Source of the DNA: Bosea vaviloviae
GTDB taxonomy: Bacteria > Pseudomonadota > Alphaproteobacteria > Rhizobiales > Beijerinckiaceae
Direction: 5' to 3'
Assembly: GCF_001741865.1 (NCBI RefSeq)
Contig: NZ_CP017147.1
Span: 2,223,001 to 2,287,000, forward strand
Length of the DNA: 64,000 bases
The notes under the pieces were generated by a model. It worked only from the letters and a program-made list of their open reading frames with translations. It did no database searches and was not told where the DNA came from. Position numbers and translations under genes: made by a program. Of this stretch, positions 43,921 through 51,203 are shown piece by piece. Positions within the stretch are counted from its first letter, which is position 1; every line of letters begins with the position of its first letter.

Positions 43921-44630
43921 GCCCGCGCGCAGGCGATCTCGACGACGAAGGCTTCCTGACGCGCTGGTCGCGGCGCAAGCGCGCCGTGGCGGAGCAAAGC
44001 GAGGTTCTGCCGCCGTCGCCGGTGGGCGACGCCCTACCGGCGGAGGGTGAGCCGCAGGCCGCCGCATCCGAGCCCGAAATGGTCGAGCCGCCCTCGCTCG
44101 ATCTGATCGACAAGGATTTCGACGTCGCCCATTGGCTCAAGCAGAACGTGCCCGAAAGCTGGAAGCTCGCGGCGATGCGGCGGGCCTGGGAGAGCGACCC
44201 GACGATTCGCGATTTCGAGAATCCGGCCCGCGACTATGCGCTCGACTGGAACACGCCGGGTGGCGCGCCGGGCTACGGCCCGCTGACGGAATCGGACGAT
44301 GTTGAGGCGATGGTGCGCGGCATCTTCGGCGACCCGGAGCCCAAGACGGCTCTGTCGGGTGTGGATGAGGGCACGGGCGACAGCATGTCGCATACACTTT
44401 CGTCTCATGACGAAAGGCGTAGTCGTGACGCTGCGCTGCAAGGTGAACAGCCTGCGGCGACTCCAGCCGGGTCTGTCAGAGTGAGCGAGGCCGGCGCGAA
44501 CCCGGCGGAAGAGGCCGAAACGGCCCGGATCGCGCCGGATCGGGTCTATGCTGCGGCGCAAAATAATCCTGAGCCGGAGAAGCGTTCCATGCGGATTCGC
44601 AAGCGCGGAGGCGGAGCCGTTCCAGTCTGA
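43917..44630 (+). CDS. DUF3306 family protein
   Basis: A 237-residue protein. The conserved part is at the N-terminus and middle: GFLTRWSRRKRAV (about 12-24), then DFDVAHWLKQNVPESWKLAAM and RRAWESDPTIRDFENPARDYALDWN (about 65-110), the DUF3306 core. The C-terminal 90 residues are low complexity and probably disordered, ending in a basic stretch KRSMRIRKRGGGAVPV. It overlaps DUF3305 by four bases and is the last gene of the block before the promoter-containing gap ahead of the TorD-like gene. Confidence 0.8.
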   Translation: MSPRAGDLDDEGFLTRWSRRKRAVAEQSEVLPPSPVGDALPAEGEPQAAASEPEMVEPPSLDLIDKDFDVAHWLKQNVPESWKLAAMRRAWESDPTIRDFENPARDYALDWNTPGGAPGYGPLTESDDVEAMVRGIFGDPEPKTALSGVDEGTGDSMSHTLSSHDERRSRDAALQGEQPAATPAGSVRVSEAGANPAEEAETARIAPDRVYAAAQNNPEPEKRSMRIRKRGGGAVPV

Positions 44631-44647
44631 GTCCAGATTGGAATGCT

Positions 44648-44676
44648 TGTATTCTGGGGCAATAAGCGTTCATTAT
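44648..44676 (+). promoter_or_regulatory. Candidate promoter for the torD-fdh genes
   Basis: TTGTAT (44648-44653) and CATTAT (44671-44676) are separated by 17 bp in an AT-rich pocket between DUF3306 and the TorD-like gene, about 38 bp before the ATG at 44715. The hexamers match the sigma-70 consensus only partly, so this is a candidate, not a firm call. Confidence 0.4.
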
Positions 44677-44714
44677 CACCGCATTGAAGCGCAGCGGCGA
44701 AGGAACGTCGCGCG

Positions 44715-45548
44715 ATGATGAGAGGAACGCCGCAAACGATGCGTGATCCGGCACTCGAGAGAGCGATCGGGGCTGCCGGAGGGGTGCGCGCATTGGCGCG
44801 CAGCCTGGGCGTGTCGCAGCCAGCGATCTCGAGCTGGAAGCGCGTTCCCGCTGACCGCGTGCTTTCCGTCGAAGCCAATACCGGTGTGCCACGCTCCGAC
44901 CTGCGACCAGATCTCTATCCCATCGAGACCGCGCTGCACCAGCCCGCGTCGATGAACGGTGGTTCGTCGGTGGCGATCGATGAGATCGACGAGGCGCGCG
45001 CCCAGGAATACCAATTGATCGGAGCGCTGCTCTGGCGAGCGCCGACGGCCGAGACGCTGGCCCTTCTGCAAGGCTTGCGGGGTGACGCCTCGCCGCTCGG
45101 CATGGCGCATTTCGCCTTGGCGGAGGCCGCCGCCGAGCTCACGCCGGAAGCGGCGCGCGATGAATTCTTCGAGCTCTTCATCGGCGTCGGCCGTGGCGAG
45201 ATCCTGCCCTACGCCTCCTATTACCTGACCGGCTTCCTGCATGAGCGCCCGCTGGCGCTGGTGCGCGAGGACATGGGCAGGCTCGGCATCGCCCGGGCCG
45301 AGCGCGCCGGCGAGCCGGAAGACCATATCGCCATCCTGATGGACATCATGGCGAACCTGATCCGCGGCACCTTCGCGGGCGAGGGCGTCGATACCGCCGC
45401 CTTTTATGCGCGCCATATCGAGCCCTGGGGCGAGCGTCTCTTCGCCGATCTGGAGGTCGCGAAGGCTTCGAAATTCTACCGGGCCGTCGGCCGTGTCGGC
45501 AGCCTGTTCCTGTCCATTGAGACGGAAGCCGGAAGGCTGCCGTCATGA
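44715..45548 (+). CDS. TorD-family chaperone with N-terminal helix-turn-helix domain
   Basis: A 277-residue fusion. Residues about 10-68 look like a YdaS/Cro-type DNA-binding domain (AIGAAGGVRALARSLGVSQP, then AISSWKRVPADRVLSVEANT). Residues about 90-270 are an all-helical TorD/DmsD-like chaperone with DEFFELFIGVGRGEILPYAS, YYLTGFLHERPLALVREDMG and the EPEDHIAILMDIMANLI block. The chaperone part should bind the Tat signal of FdhA during cofactor insertion. The DNA-binding part could link maturation state to transcription (inference). ATG 44715 has GAAGGA at a long spacing; ATG 44718 or 44739 are alternatives. Confidence 0.82.
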   Translation: MMRGTPQTMRDPALERAIGAAGGVRALARSLGVSQPAISSWKRVPADRVLSVEANTGVPRSDLRPDLYPIETALHQPASMNGGSSVAIDEIDEARAQEYQLIGALLWRAPTAETLALLQGLRGDASPLGMAHFALAEAAAELTPEAARDEFFELFIGVGRGEILPYASYYLTGFLHERPLALVREDMGRLGIARAERAGEPEDHIAILMDIMANLIRGTFAGEGVDTAAFYARHIEPWGERLFADLEVAKASKFYRAVGRVGSLFLSIETEAGRLPS

Positions 45549-45583
45549 CGTCCGCCAGTCTGCCCGGCGCGGAGGAGACGACG

Positions 45584-45787
45584 ATGTCGCAAAAATCCAA
45601 AGAGACCGTGACGCCGGCCTTCGACCGCCGCAGCTTCTTCAAGGCGCTGGGCGCCGGCGCGGCGGTGGCCGCGACGCCCGCCATGGTGACGCCGGCGGCA
45701 GCCGTCGATCCGGGCAAGGACGAGACCAAGGCGCGCTACCGAGAGTCGGAGCACGTCAAGGACTACTACCGCGTCAACCGCTACTGA
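45584..45787 (+). CDS. Formate dehydrogenase region TAT-target small protein
   Basis: A 67-residue protein with a twin-arginine signal FDRRSFFKALGAGAAVAATP and a short mature tail DPGKDETKARYRESEHVKDY YRVNRY (broken here for length), matching the small Tat-exported protein commonly found just before fdhA. A GGAGGAG six bases ahead of ATG 45584 selects this start; the frame also opens at 45545, overlapping the upstream stop. It is probably a small periplasmic subunit or assembly factor of the dehydrogenase, 12 bp from fdhA. Confidence 0.85.
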   Translation: MSQKSKETVTPAFDRRSFFKALGAGAAVAATPAMVTPAAAVDPGKDETKARYRESEHVKDYYRVNRY

Positions 45788-45799
45788 AGGCGCAACACC

Positions 45800-48781
45800 A
45801 TGCTCATCAAGCGCAAATCTGCCGATGTTCAGCGCGGCAAGCTCCGGGCCGCCATGGCCGGCCTGTCCTCGGGCGTGATGGACCGGCGCACCTTCCTGCG
45901 GCGCTCGGGCCTCGTCGCCGGCGGCGTCGCGGCCGCAGGCGCGCTCCAGATCGGCTCCGTTCGCAAGGCGGATGCCGCGGAGGGGCTGGGCCCGGCGAGC
46001 GGCACCAAGATCGTCAAGAACATCTGCACCCATTGCTCTGTCGGTTGCACCGTCAAGGCCGAGGTCGCCAACGGCGTCTGGGTCGGCCAGGAGCCGGCCT
46101 GGGAAAGCCCGATCAACCGGGGCAGCCACTGCGCCAAGGGCGCTTCGGTGCGCGAGCTGACCCATGGCGACCGCCGCATCAAATACCCGATGAAGCTGGT
46201 CGACGGGCAGTGGCAGCGCATCACCTGGGATGTCGCGATCAGCGAGATCGGCGACAAGATGATGCAGATCCGGGCCAAGTCCGGCGCCGATTCCGTCTAT
46301 CTGCTCGGCTCGGCCAAGTTCTCCAATGAGGGCTCCTATCTGTTCCGGAAGTTCGCCGCCTTCTGGGGCACGAACAATGTCGACCACCAGGCGCGCATCT
46401 GCCACTCCACCACCGTCGCAGGTGTCGCGAACACCTGGGGCTACGGCGCGATGACGAACTCCTACAACGACATCCGCAACTCCAAGACGATCCTGTTCAT
46501 GGGCTCGAACGCGGCCGAGGCCCATCCTGTCTCGATGCAGCACATCCTGAGCGGCAAGGAGCTCAACCGGGCCAATGTCATCGTCTTCGACCCGCGCCTG
46601 ACCCGCACGGCGGCCCACGCGACCGATTATATCCGCATCCGCTCCGGTACCGATATTGCGGTGATCTGGGGCATGATGTGGCACATCTTCAAGAATGGCT
46701 GGGAGGACAAGGACTTCCTCGCCGCGCGCGTCTACGGCATGGACGATGTCCGCAAGGAGGTCGAGAAATACGATCCCAAGACCGTCGAGGACATCACCGG
46801 CGTTCCCGAGGCGCAATTGAAGCGCGCTGCGGAGACCTTCGCCAAGGTCAAGCCGGCGACCTTCATCTGGTGCATGGGCGTGACCCAGCACTCGGTCGGC
46901 ACGGCGAATGTCCGGGCGATCTGCAACCTCCTGCTTGCCACCGGCAATGTCGGCGGCATGGGCAACGGCGCCAACATCTTCCGCGGCCATTGCAACGTGC
47001 AGGGCGCGACCGATTTCGGCCTCGATATCTCGAATCTGCCTTGCTATTACGGGCTGGTCGAAGGCGCCTGGCGCCATTGGGCCCGCGTCTGGGGCGTCGA
47101 TTACGACTATTTCGTCACGCGCTTCGATGCGGTGCCGGCCAAGGGCGGCCGCCCGGCGCGCACGGCCAAAGCCAATATGGAGACCTCGGGCCACACCTCG
47201 ACGCGCTGGTTCGACGCCGCCAACATGCCCGCCGAGCAGGTCGACCAGAAGGACAACCTCAAGGCCATGATCGTCATGGGCCATGGCGGCAACACCATCC
47301 CGCGCATGCCCGACGCCGTGAAGGGGCTGGAGACACTCGAATTGCTGGTCGTGGCCGACCCGCACCCGACCAATTTCATCTCGCTCGGCCAGCGCAAGAA
47401 CGGCACCTATCTCCTGCCGATCGGCACGCAGTTCGAATGCTCGGGCTCGCGCACCTGCTCCAACCGCTCGGTGCAATGGGGCGAGAAGGTCGTCGATCCG
47501 ATCTTCGAATCGGCCAATGACTACTGGGTCATCTACAAGCTGGCGCAGAAGCTCGGCTTCGCCGAGCCGATGTTCAAGACCCTCGAGCTGGTGCAGGGCA
47601 AATACGGGCTGGAGCCCTCGGCGGAATCGATCCTGCGCGAGATCAACAGGGGCGGCTGGTCGACCGGCTATACCGGGCAGTCGCCCGAGCGCCTCAAGCT
47701 GCACATGCAGCACCAGGACAAGTTCGACCTGGTCTCGCTGCGCGGCGCCAAGGGCTCGCCGGTCGAGAACGACTTCTACGGCTTGCCCTGGCCGTGCTGG
47801 GGCACGCCGGAACTGAAGCATCCCGGCACGCATATCCTCTACAACACGTCCCTCGAGGCCAATAATGGCGGCGGCACCTTCCGCCCGCGCTTCGGCCTGA
47901 CGCGCGAGCGCACCTTGCCGGATGGCAGCAAGGTCAACGACACGCTGCTGGCCGAGAACGGCTCCTACTCGCTGAACTCGGAGATCAAGGACGGCTATCC
48001 CGAATTCACCATGGGCATGCTGAAGAAGCTCGGCTGGGACGCCGACCTGACGCCCAAGGAACTCGAGACGATCACCTGGATCGGCGGCAACACGATCGAT
48101 ACGGTGAACTGGGCCAACGACCTGTCGGGCGGCATCCAGCGCGTCGCGCTCAGCCATGGCTGCGTGCCCTATGGCAACGGCAAGGCCCGCGCCAATGCCT
48201 GGAACCTGCCCGATCCGGTCCCGACCCATCGCGAGCCGATCTACTCGCCGCGCGTCGATCTCGTGGCGAAATGGCCGGCGCGTCCCGACGAACGGACTTT
48301 GCGCATCCCCAACCTCCACACCACCATTCAGAAGGCGGCGGTGGAGCGCGGTGTCGCGAAATCCTTCCCGATCGTCCTGACCTCGGGCCGGCTCGTCGAA
48401 TATGAGGGCGGCGGCGAGGAGACGCGCTCGAACAAATGGCTCGCCGAATTGCAGCAGGACATGTTCGTCGAGATCAACCCGGCGGATGCGACCGAGCGCG
48501 GCATCAAGGACGGCGCCTTCGTCTGGGTCTCGGGGCCGGAGAACAACTCCAAGGCCAAGGTCAAGGCGCTGGTGACGGAGCGCGTCGGCAAGGGCGTCGC
48601 CTTCATGCCCTTCCATTTCGGCGGCTTCTACCAGGGCGTCGACCAGCGCGGGAACTACCCCAAGGGGCTGGATCCGATCGTGCTCGGCGAGTCCGTCAAC
48701 ACCCTGACGACCTATGGCTACGACCCGGTGACCGCCATGCATGAAGGCAAGGTCACGCTCTGCCAGATCGCTGCGGCGTGA
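45800..48781 (+). CDS. fdhA: Formate dehydrogenase catalytic (alpha) subunit, molybdopterin enzyme, Tat-exported
   Basis: A 993-residue protein that oxidises formate to CO2 on the periplasmic side. Tat signal: MDRRTFLRRSGLVAGGVAAA (about 27-46). A 4Fe-4S site is formed by Cys76, Cys79, Cys83 and Cys111 (ICTHCSVGC, GSHCAKGA). The metal ligand is Cys201 in HQARICHSTTVAG, where E. coli FdnG has selenocysteine; no in-frame TGA is present, and His202 follows. Bis-MGD binding blocks include LFMGSNAAEAHPV, FDPRLTRTA, GGMGNGANIFRGHCNVQGAT and the C-terminal SGRLVEYEGGGEETRSN. The length is close to FdnG (about 1015). Confidence 0.96.
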   Translation: MLIKRKSADVQRGKLRAAMAGLSSGVMDRRTFLRRSGLVAGGVAAAGALQIGSVRKADAAEGLGPASGTKIVKNICTHCSVGCTVKAEVANGVWVGQEPAWESPINRGSHCAKGASVRELTHGDRRIKYPMKLVDGQWQRITWDVAISEIGDKMMQIRAKSGADSVYLLGSAKFSNEGSYLFRKFAAFWGTNNVDHQARICHSTTVAGVANTWGYGAMTNSYNDIRNSKTILFMGSNAAEAHPVSMQHILSGKELNRANVIVFDPRLTRTAAHATDYIRIRSGTDIAVIWGMMWHIFKNGWEDKDFLAARVYGMDDVRKEVEKYDPKTVEDITGVPEAQLKRAAETFAKVKPATFIWCMGVTQHSVGTANVRAICNLLLATGNVGGMGNGANIFRGHCNVQGATDFGLDISNLPCYYGLVEGAWRHWARVWGVDYDYFVTRFDAVPAKGGRPARTAKANMETSGHTSTRWFDAANMPAEQVDQKDNLKAMIVMGHGGNTIPRMPDAVKGLETLELLVVADPHPTNFISLGQRKNGTYLLPIGTQFECSGSRTCSNRSVQWGEKVVDPIFESANDYWVIYKLAQKLGFAEPMFKTLELVQGKYGLEPSAESILREINRGGWSTGYTGQSPERLKLHMQHQDKFDLVSLRGAKGSPVENDFYGLPWPCWGTPELKHPGTHILYNTSLEANNGGGTFRPRFGLTRERTLPDGSKVNDTLLAENGSYSLNSEIKDGYPEFTMGMLKKLGWDADLTPKELETITWIGGNTIDTVNWANDLSGGIQRVALSHGCVPYGNGKARANAWNLPDPVPTHREPIYSPRVDLVAKWPARPDERTLRIPNLHTTIQKAAVERGVAKSFPIVLTSGRLVEYEGGGEETRSNKWLAELQQDMFVEINPADATERGIKDGAFVWVSGPENNSKAKVKALVTERVGKGVAFMPFHFGGFYQGVDQRGNYPKGLDPIVLGESVNTLTTYGYDPVTAMHEGKVTLCQIAAA

Positions 48782-48795
48782 AGAGGAACTGAACC

Positions 48796-49392
48796 ATGGC
48801 CCGGATGAAATTCCTCTGCGACGCCGACCGCTGCATCGAATGCAACGCCTGCGTCACCGCCTGCAAGAACGAGAACGAGGTGCCCTGGGGCATCAACCGG
48901 CGTCGCGTCGTCACCATCAATGACGGCAAGCCGGGCGAGCGCTCGATCTCGATGGCCTGCATGCATTGTACGGACGCACCTTGCATGGCGGTCTGCCCGG
49001 TCGACTGCTTCTACAACACCGCCGACGGCGTCGTGCTGCACAACAAGGACCTCTGCATCGGCTGCGGCTATTGCTTCTACGCCTGCCCGTTCGGGGCACC
49101 GCAATATCCCAAGGTCGGCAATTTCGGTTCGCGCGGCAAGATGGACAAATGCACCTATTGCTCGGGCGGCCCGGAGGTCGATCTCTCCCCGGCCGAGTTC
49201 CAGAAATATGGCTCGAACCGCCTGGCCGAGGGCAAGCTGCCACTCTGCGCCGAGATGTGTTCGACCAAATCGCTGCTCGCCGGCGACGGTGAGATCATCG
49301 CCCAGATCTATAAGGAGCGGGTGGTCAAGCGCGGCTATGGCTCCGGCGCCTGGGGTTGGCAGACTGCCTACAAGGAAACGATCGCCATCTGA
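48796..49392 (+). CDS. fdhB: Formate dehydrogenase iron-sulfur (beta) subunit
   Basis: A 198-residue electron-transfer subunit with four 4Fe-4S sites of the FdnH/DMSO-reductase type: CIECNACVTACKNE, CMHCTDAPCMAVCP, CIGCGYCFYACPFG, and CTYC...CAEMC. It lacks the C-terminal membrane anchor of E. coli FdnH, so it must dock on FdhC through other contacts. It starts 14 bp after fdhA with GAGG upstream. A 15-bp-arm palindrome follows its stop at once. Confidence 0.95.
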   Translation: MARMKFLCDADRCIECNACVTACKNENEVPWGINRRRVVTINDGKPGERSISMACMHCTDAPCMAVCPVDCFYNTADGVVLHNKDLCIGCGYCFYACPFGAPQYPKVGNFGSRGKMDKCTYCSGGPEVDLSPAEFQKYGSNRLAEGKLPLCAEMCSTKSLLAGDGEIIAQIYKERVVKRGYGSGAWGWQTAYKETIAI

Positions 49393-49433
49393 GCATGATG
49401 CCGAAAAGTGGCTTCCGGTTTTCGGCATCATGC
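49393..49433. repeat. Perfect 15-bp-arm palindrome between fdhB and fdhC
   Basis: GCATGATGCCGAAAA (49393-49407) and TTTTCGGCATCATGC (49419-49433) are exact reverse complements, with an 11-base loop GTGGCTTCCGG. The element overlaps no gene and begins at the fdhB stop. It resembles the AAAAGTGG..CCGGTTTT palindromes widespread between genes in rhizobia and could attenuate or stabilise the operon message. Confidence 0.85.
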
Positions 49434-49537
49434 TTCGTGAAGAACCAGCTCGGGGGGAGGGGCGCGTCTCGGCCGCAAGGTCGGGCGCGTTCCCCCCGAG
49501 CAGGATGTCCGGTTCATCTCGCGAGAGGAATTTCGCA

Positions 49538-50545
49538 ATGCGTCTCGGCGCTCACCTTCGTCTCCTGGTCACCGGCCTCCTGCTGACCTTCGCTGTCGCG
49601 CTGGCGGTTCCGGCTTTCGCGCAGCAGGTCAACCCGACGGCGGACTCGGTCAAGGAGCAGCAATTCCTCGACGCGCTGAAGGGCAATCCTTCGGCCGAGC
49701 TCACGGGACGCATCACCATTCCCGACGGCAAGGCCGCGACGCTGGAGCGGCCCGCCGGGCGCGAATGGCGCGCCTTCCATCAGGGCACCATGGTCAAGGT
49801 CGGCGCCGTCGCGGTGCTCGGCACGCTGCTTTTGCTGGCGGTGTTCTACCTCGTGCGGGGCCGCATCCGGGTCGAGTCCGGCCTGTCGGGCCGCACGCTG
49901 ACGCGCTTCAACGGCTTCGAGCGCTTCATGCACTGGCTGACGGCCGCCTGCTTCATCGTGCTGGCGCTGTCAGGGCTCAACGTCACCTTCGGCAAGCTGC
50001 TGCTGCTGCCATTGGTCGGGCCGCAGACCTTCACCAATATCTCGGTCGTGGCGAAATGGGCGCATAACTATCTCGCCTGGCCATTCATGCTCGGCATCGC
50101 GCTGATGTTCGTCGTCTGGATCAAGGACAACATCCCCGGCATGGTCGATCTCCGTTGGTTCGCCGCCGGGGGCGGCATCGTCGGCAAGGGCCACCCGCCG
50201 GCCAAGCGCTTCAATGGCGGCCAGAAGATCGTGTTCTGGACGGTGGTGATCGGCGGCACGGCCCTGTCCGTCTCCGGCGTCTATCTGCTCTTCCCCGCCT
50301 TCGCTGGTGGCGTGCTCAACCTGCAGTTCTGGAACGTGGTGCATGGCATCGTCGCCGTGCTGATGGTCGCCGCGATCCTGGCGCATATCTATATCGGCAC
50401 GCTCGGCATGGAGGGCGCCTTCGACGCGATGGGCTCCGGCGAGGTCGATCTCAACTGGGCCAAGGAGCACCATTCGCTCTGGGTCGCGGAGGAGATGCAG
50501 AAAGGCCATGTGCCGGGCGGCCCGACGCTGCAGCCGGCGGAGTGA
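49538..50545 (+). CDS. fdhC: Formate dehydrogenase cytochrome b (gamma) subunit with periplasmic extension
   Basis: A 335-residue membrane subunit. It begins with a signal-peptide-like segment (MRLGAHLRLLVTGLLLTFAV, cleavage near AFA) and an N-terminal periplasmic extension of about 75 residues. Five hydrophobic helices are visible: one at about 88-108 before the core, then the four-helix cytochrome b556 core with likely haem ligands in FERFMHWLTAACFI, WAHNYLAWPF and the last-helix VVHGIVAVLMVAAILAHIYI. It passes electrons from FdhB to quinone. The ATG at 49538 lies after GAGAGGAA. A terminator follows at 50603. Confidence 0.92.
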   Translation: MRLGAHLRLLVTGLLLTFAVALAVPAFAQQVNPTADSVKEQQFLDALKGNPSAELTGRITIPDGKAATLERPAGREWRAFHQGTMVKVGAVAVLGTLLLLAVFYLVRGRIRVESGLSGRTLTRFNGFERFMHWLTAACFIVLALSGLNVTFGKLLLLPLVGPQTFTNISVVAKWAHNYLAWPFMLGIALMFVVWIKDNIPGMVDLRWFAAGGGIVGKGHPPAKRFNGGQKIVFWTVVIGGTALSVSGVYLLFPAFAGGVLNLQFWNVVHGIVAVLMVAAILAHIYIGTLGMEGAFDAMGSGEVDLNWAKEHHSLWVAEEMQKGHVPGGPTLQPAE

Positions 50546-50602
50546 GCCCGGCCGCGTCAGGACGGATTGCTTGACCGCGAGAGGCAATCTGAAAGATGAC
50601 AG

Positions 50603-50627
50603 CCGGGCGCTTTCGCGCCCGGTTTTT
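50603..50627 (+). terminator. Rho-independent terminator after fdhC
   Basis: An eight-base stem CCGGGCGC / GCGCCCGG (50603-50610 and 50615-50622) with a TTTC loop is followed directly by TTTTT. This is a textbook terminator that closes the fdh transcription unit. Confidence 0.85.
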
Positions 50628-50654
50628 GTTTGGAGACCGGTTTTTGTTTGGAGA
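50619..50654 (+). repeat. 18-bp tandem duplication behind the fdhC terminator
   Basis: CCGGTTTTTGTTTGGAGA occurs twice back to back (50619-50636 and 50637-50654). The first copy contains the terminator's T tract, so the T run is duplicated; the second copy's GGAG may serve as the mobB ribosome site. Confidence 0.85.
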
Positions 50655-50665
50655 CATGGCCCTCG

Positions 50666-51196
50666 ATGCGCGTGATCGGTCTGGCGGGATGGAGCGGGGC
50701 GGGCAAGACGACGCTGCTGACGCGGCTGATCCCGGAACTCGGCCGCCGCGGCGTCTGCGTCTCGACGCTCAAGCACGCCCACCATGCCTTCGATCTCGAT
50801 ACGCCCGGCAAGGATTCCTATGCGCATCGCCAGGCTGGCGCGCGCGAGGTCCTGATCTCCTCGGAGCGGCGCTGGGCGCTGATGCGGGAGTTGCGCGGCG
50901 AGCCGGAGGCGAAGCTCGGCGAATTGCTCGGGCGGCTGTCGCCGGTCGATCTCGTCATCATCGAGGGCTTCAAGCGCGACCCGCACGCCAAGATCGAGAT
51001 TTACCGCATGGCCAACGGCAAGCCGCCCTTGCATCCCGAGGATCCGAGCATCGTGGCAGTCGTGAGCGACCGCGCTTTTCCCGAAGCGGGCCGTCCGGTG
51101 GTCGCCCTCGACGACATCGCGGCGGTTGCCGATATCGTGCTGGCGGCGGCAGAGCCGCTTGCTGCCGTGCTGGCGCGGCGACACGGGCAGGAGTGA
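50666..51196 (+). CDS. mobB: Molybdopterin-guanine dinucleotide biosynthesis adaptor MobB
   Basis: A 176-residue GTP-binding protein that assists MobA in making bis-MGD. Walker A is GLAGWSGAGKTTLLTRL (residues 5-21); the MobB blocks are STLKHAHHAFDLDTPGKDSY and the Walker B-like VDLVIIEGFKRDPHAKIEIY. The ATG at 50666 is 12 bp after a GGAG; earlier in-frame starts lie within the tandem duplication. It precedes moeA by seven bases. Confidence 0.93.
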   Translation: MRVIGLAGWSGAGKTTLLTRLIPELGRRGVCVSTLKHAHHAFDLDTPGKDSYAHRQAGAREVLISSERRWALMRELRGEPEAKLGELLGRLSPVDLVIIEGFKRDPHAKIEIYRMANGKPPLHPEDPSIVAVVSDRAFPEAGRPVVALDDIAAVADIVLAAAEPLAAVLARRHGQE

Positions 51197-51203
51197 GGAC
51201 GCC

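Noticed and set aside
46391..46410. Possible selenocysteine site in fdhA
   Set aside because: The codon at the metal-ligand position is TGC (Cys201), and the frame has no internal TGA.
45476..48742. 1088-codon open frame on the - strand opposite fdhA
   Set aside because: It is antisense to a formate dehydrogenase gene with all expected motifs and has the shadow-frame composition; no ribosome site.
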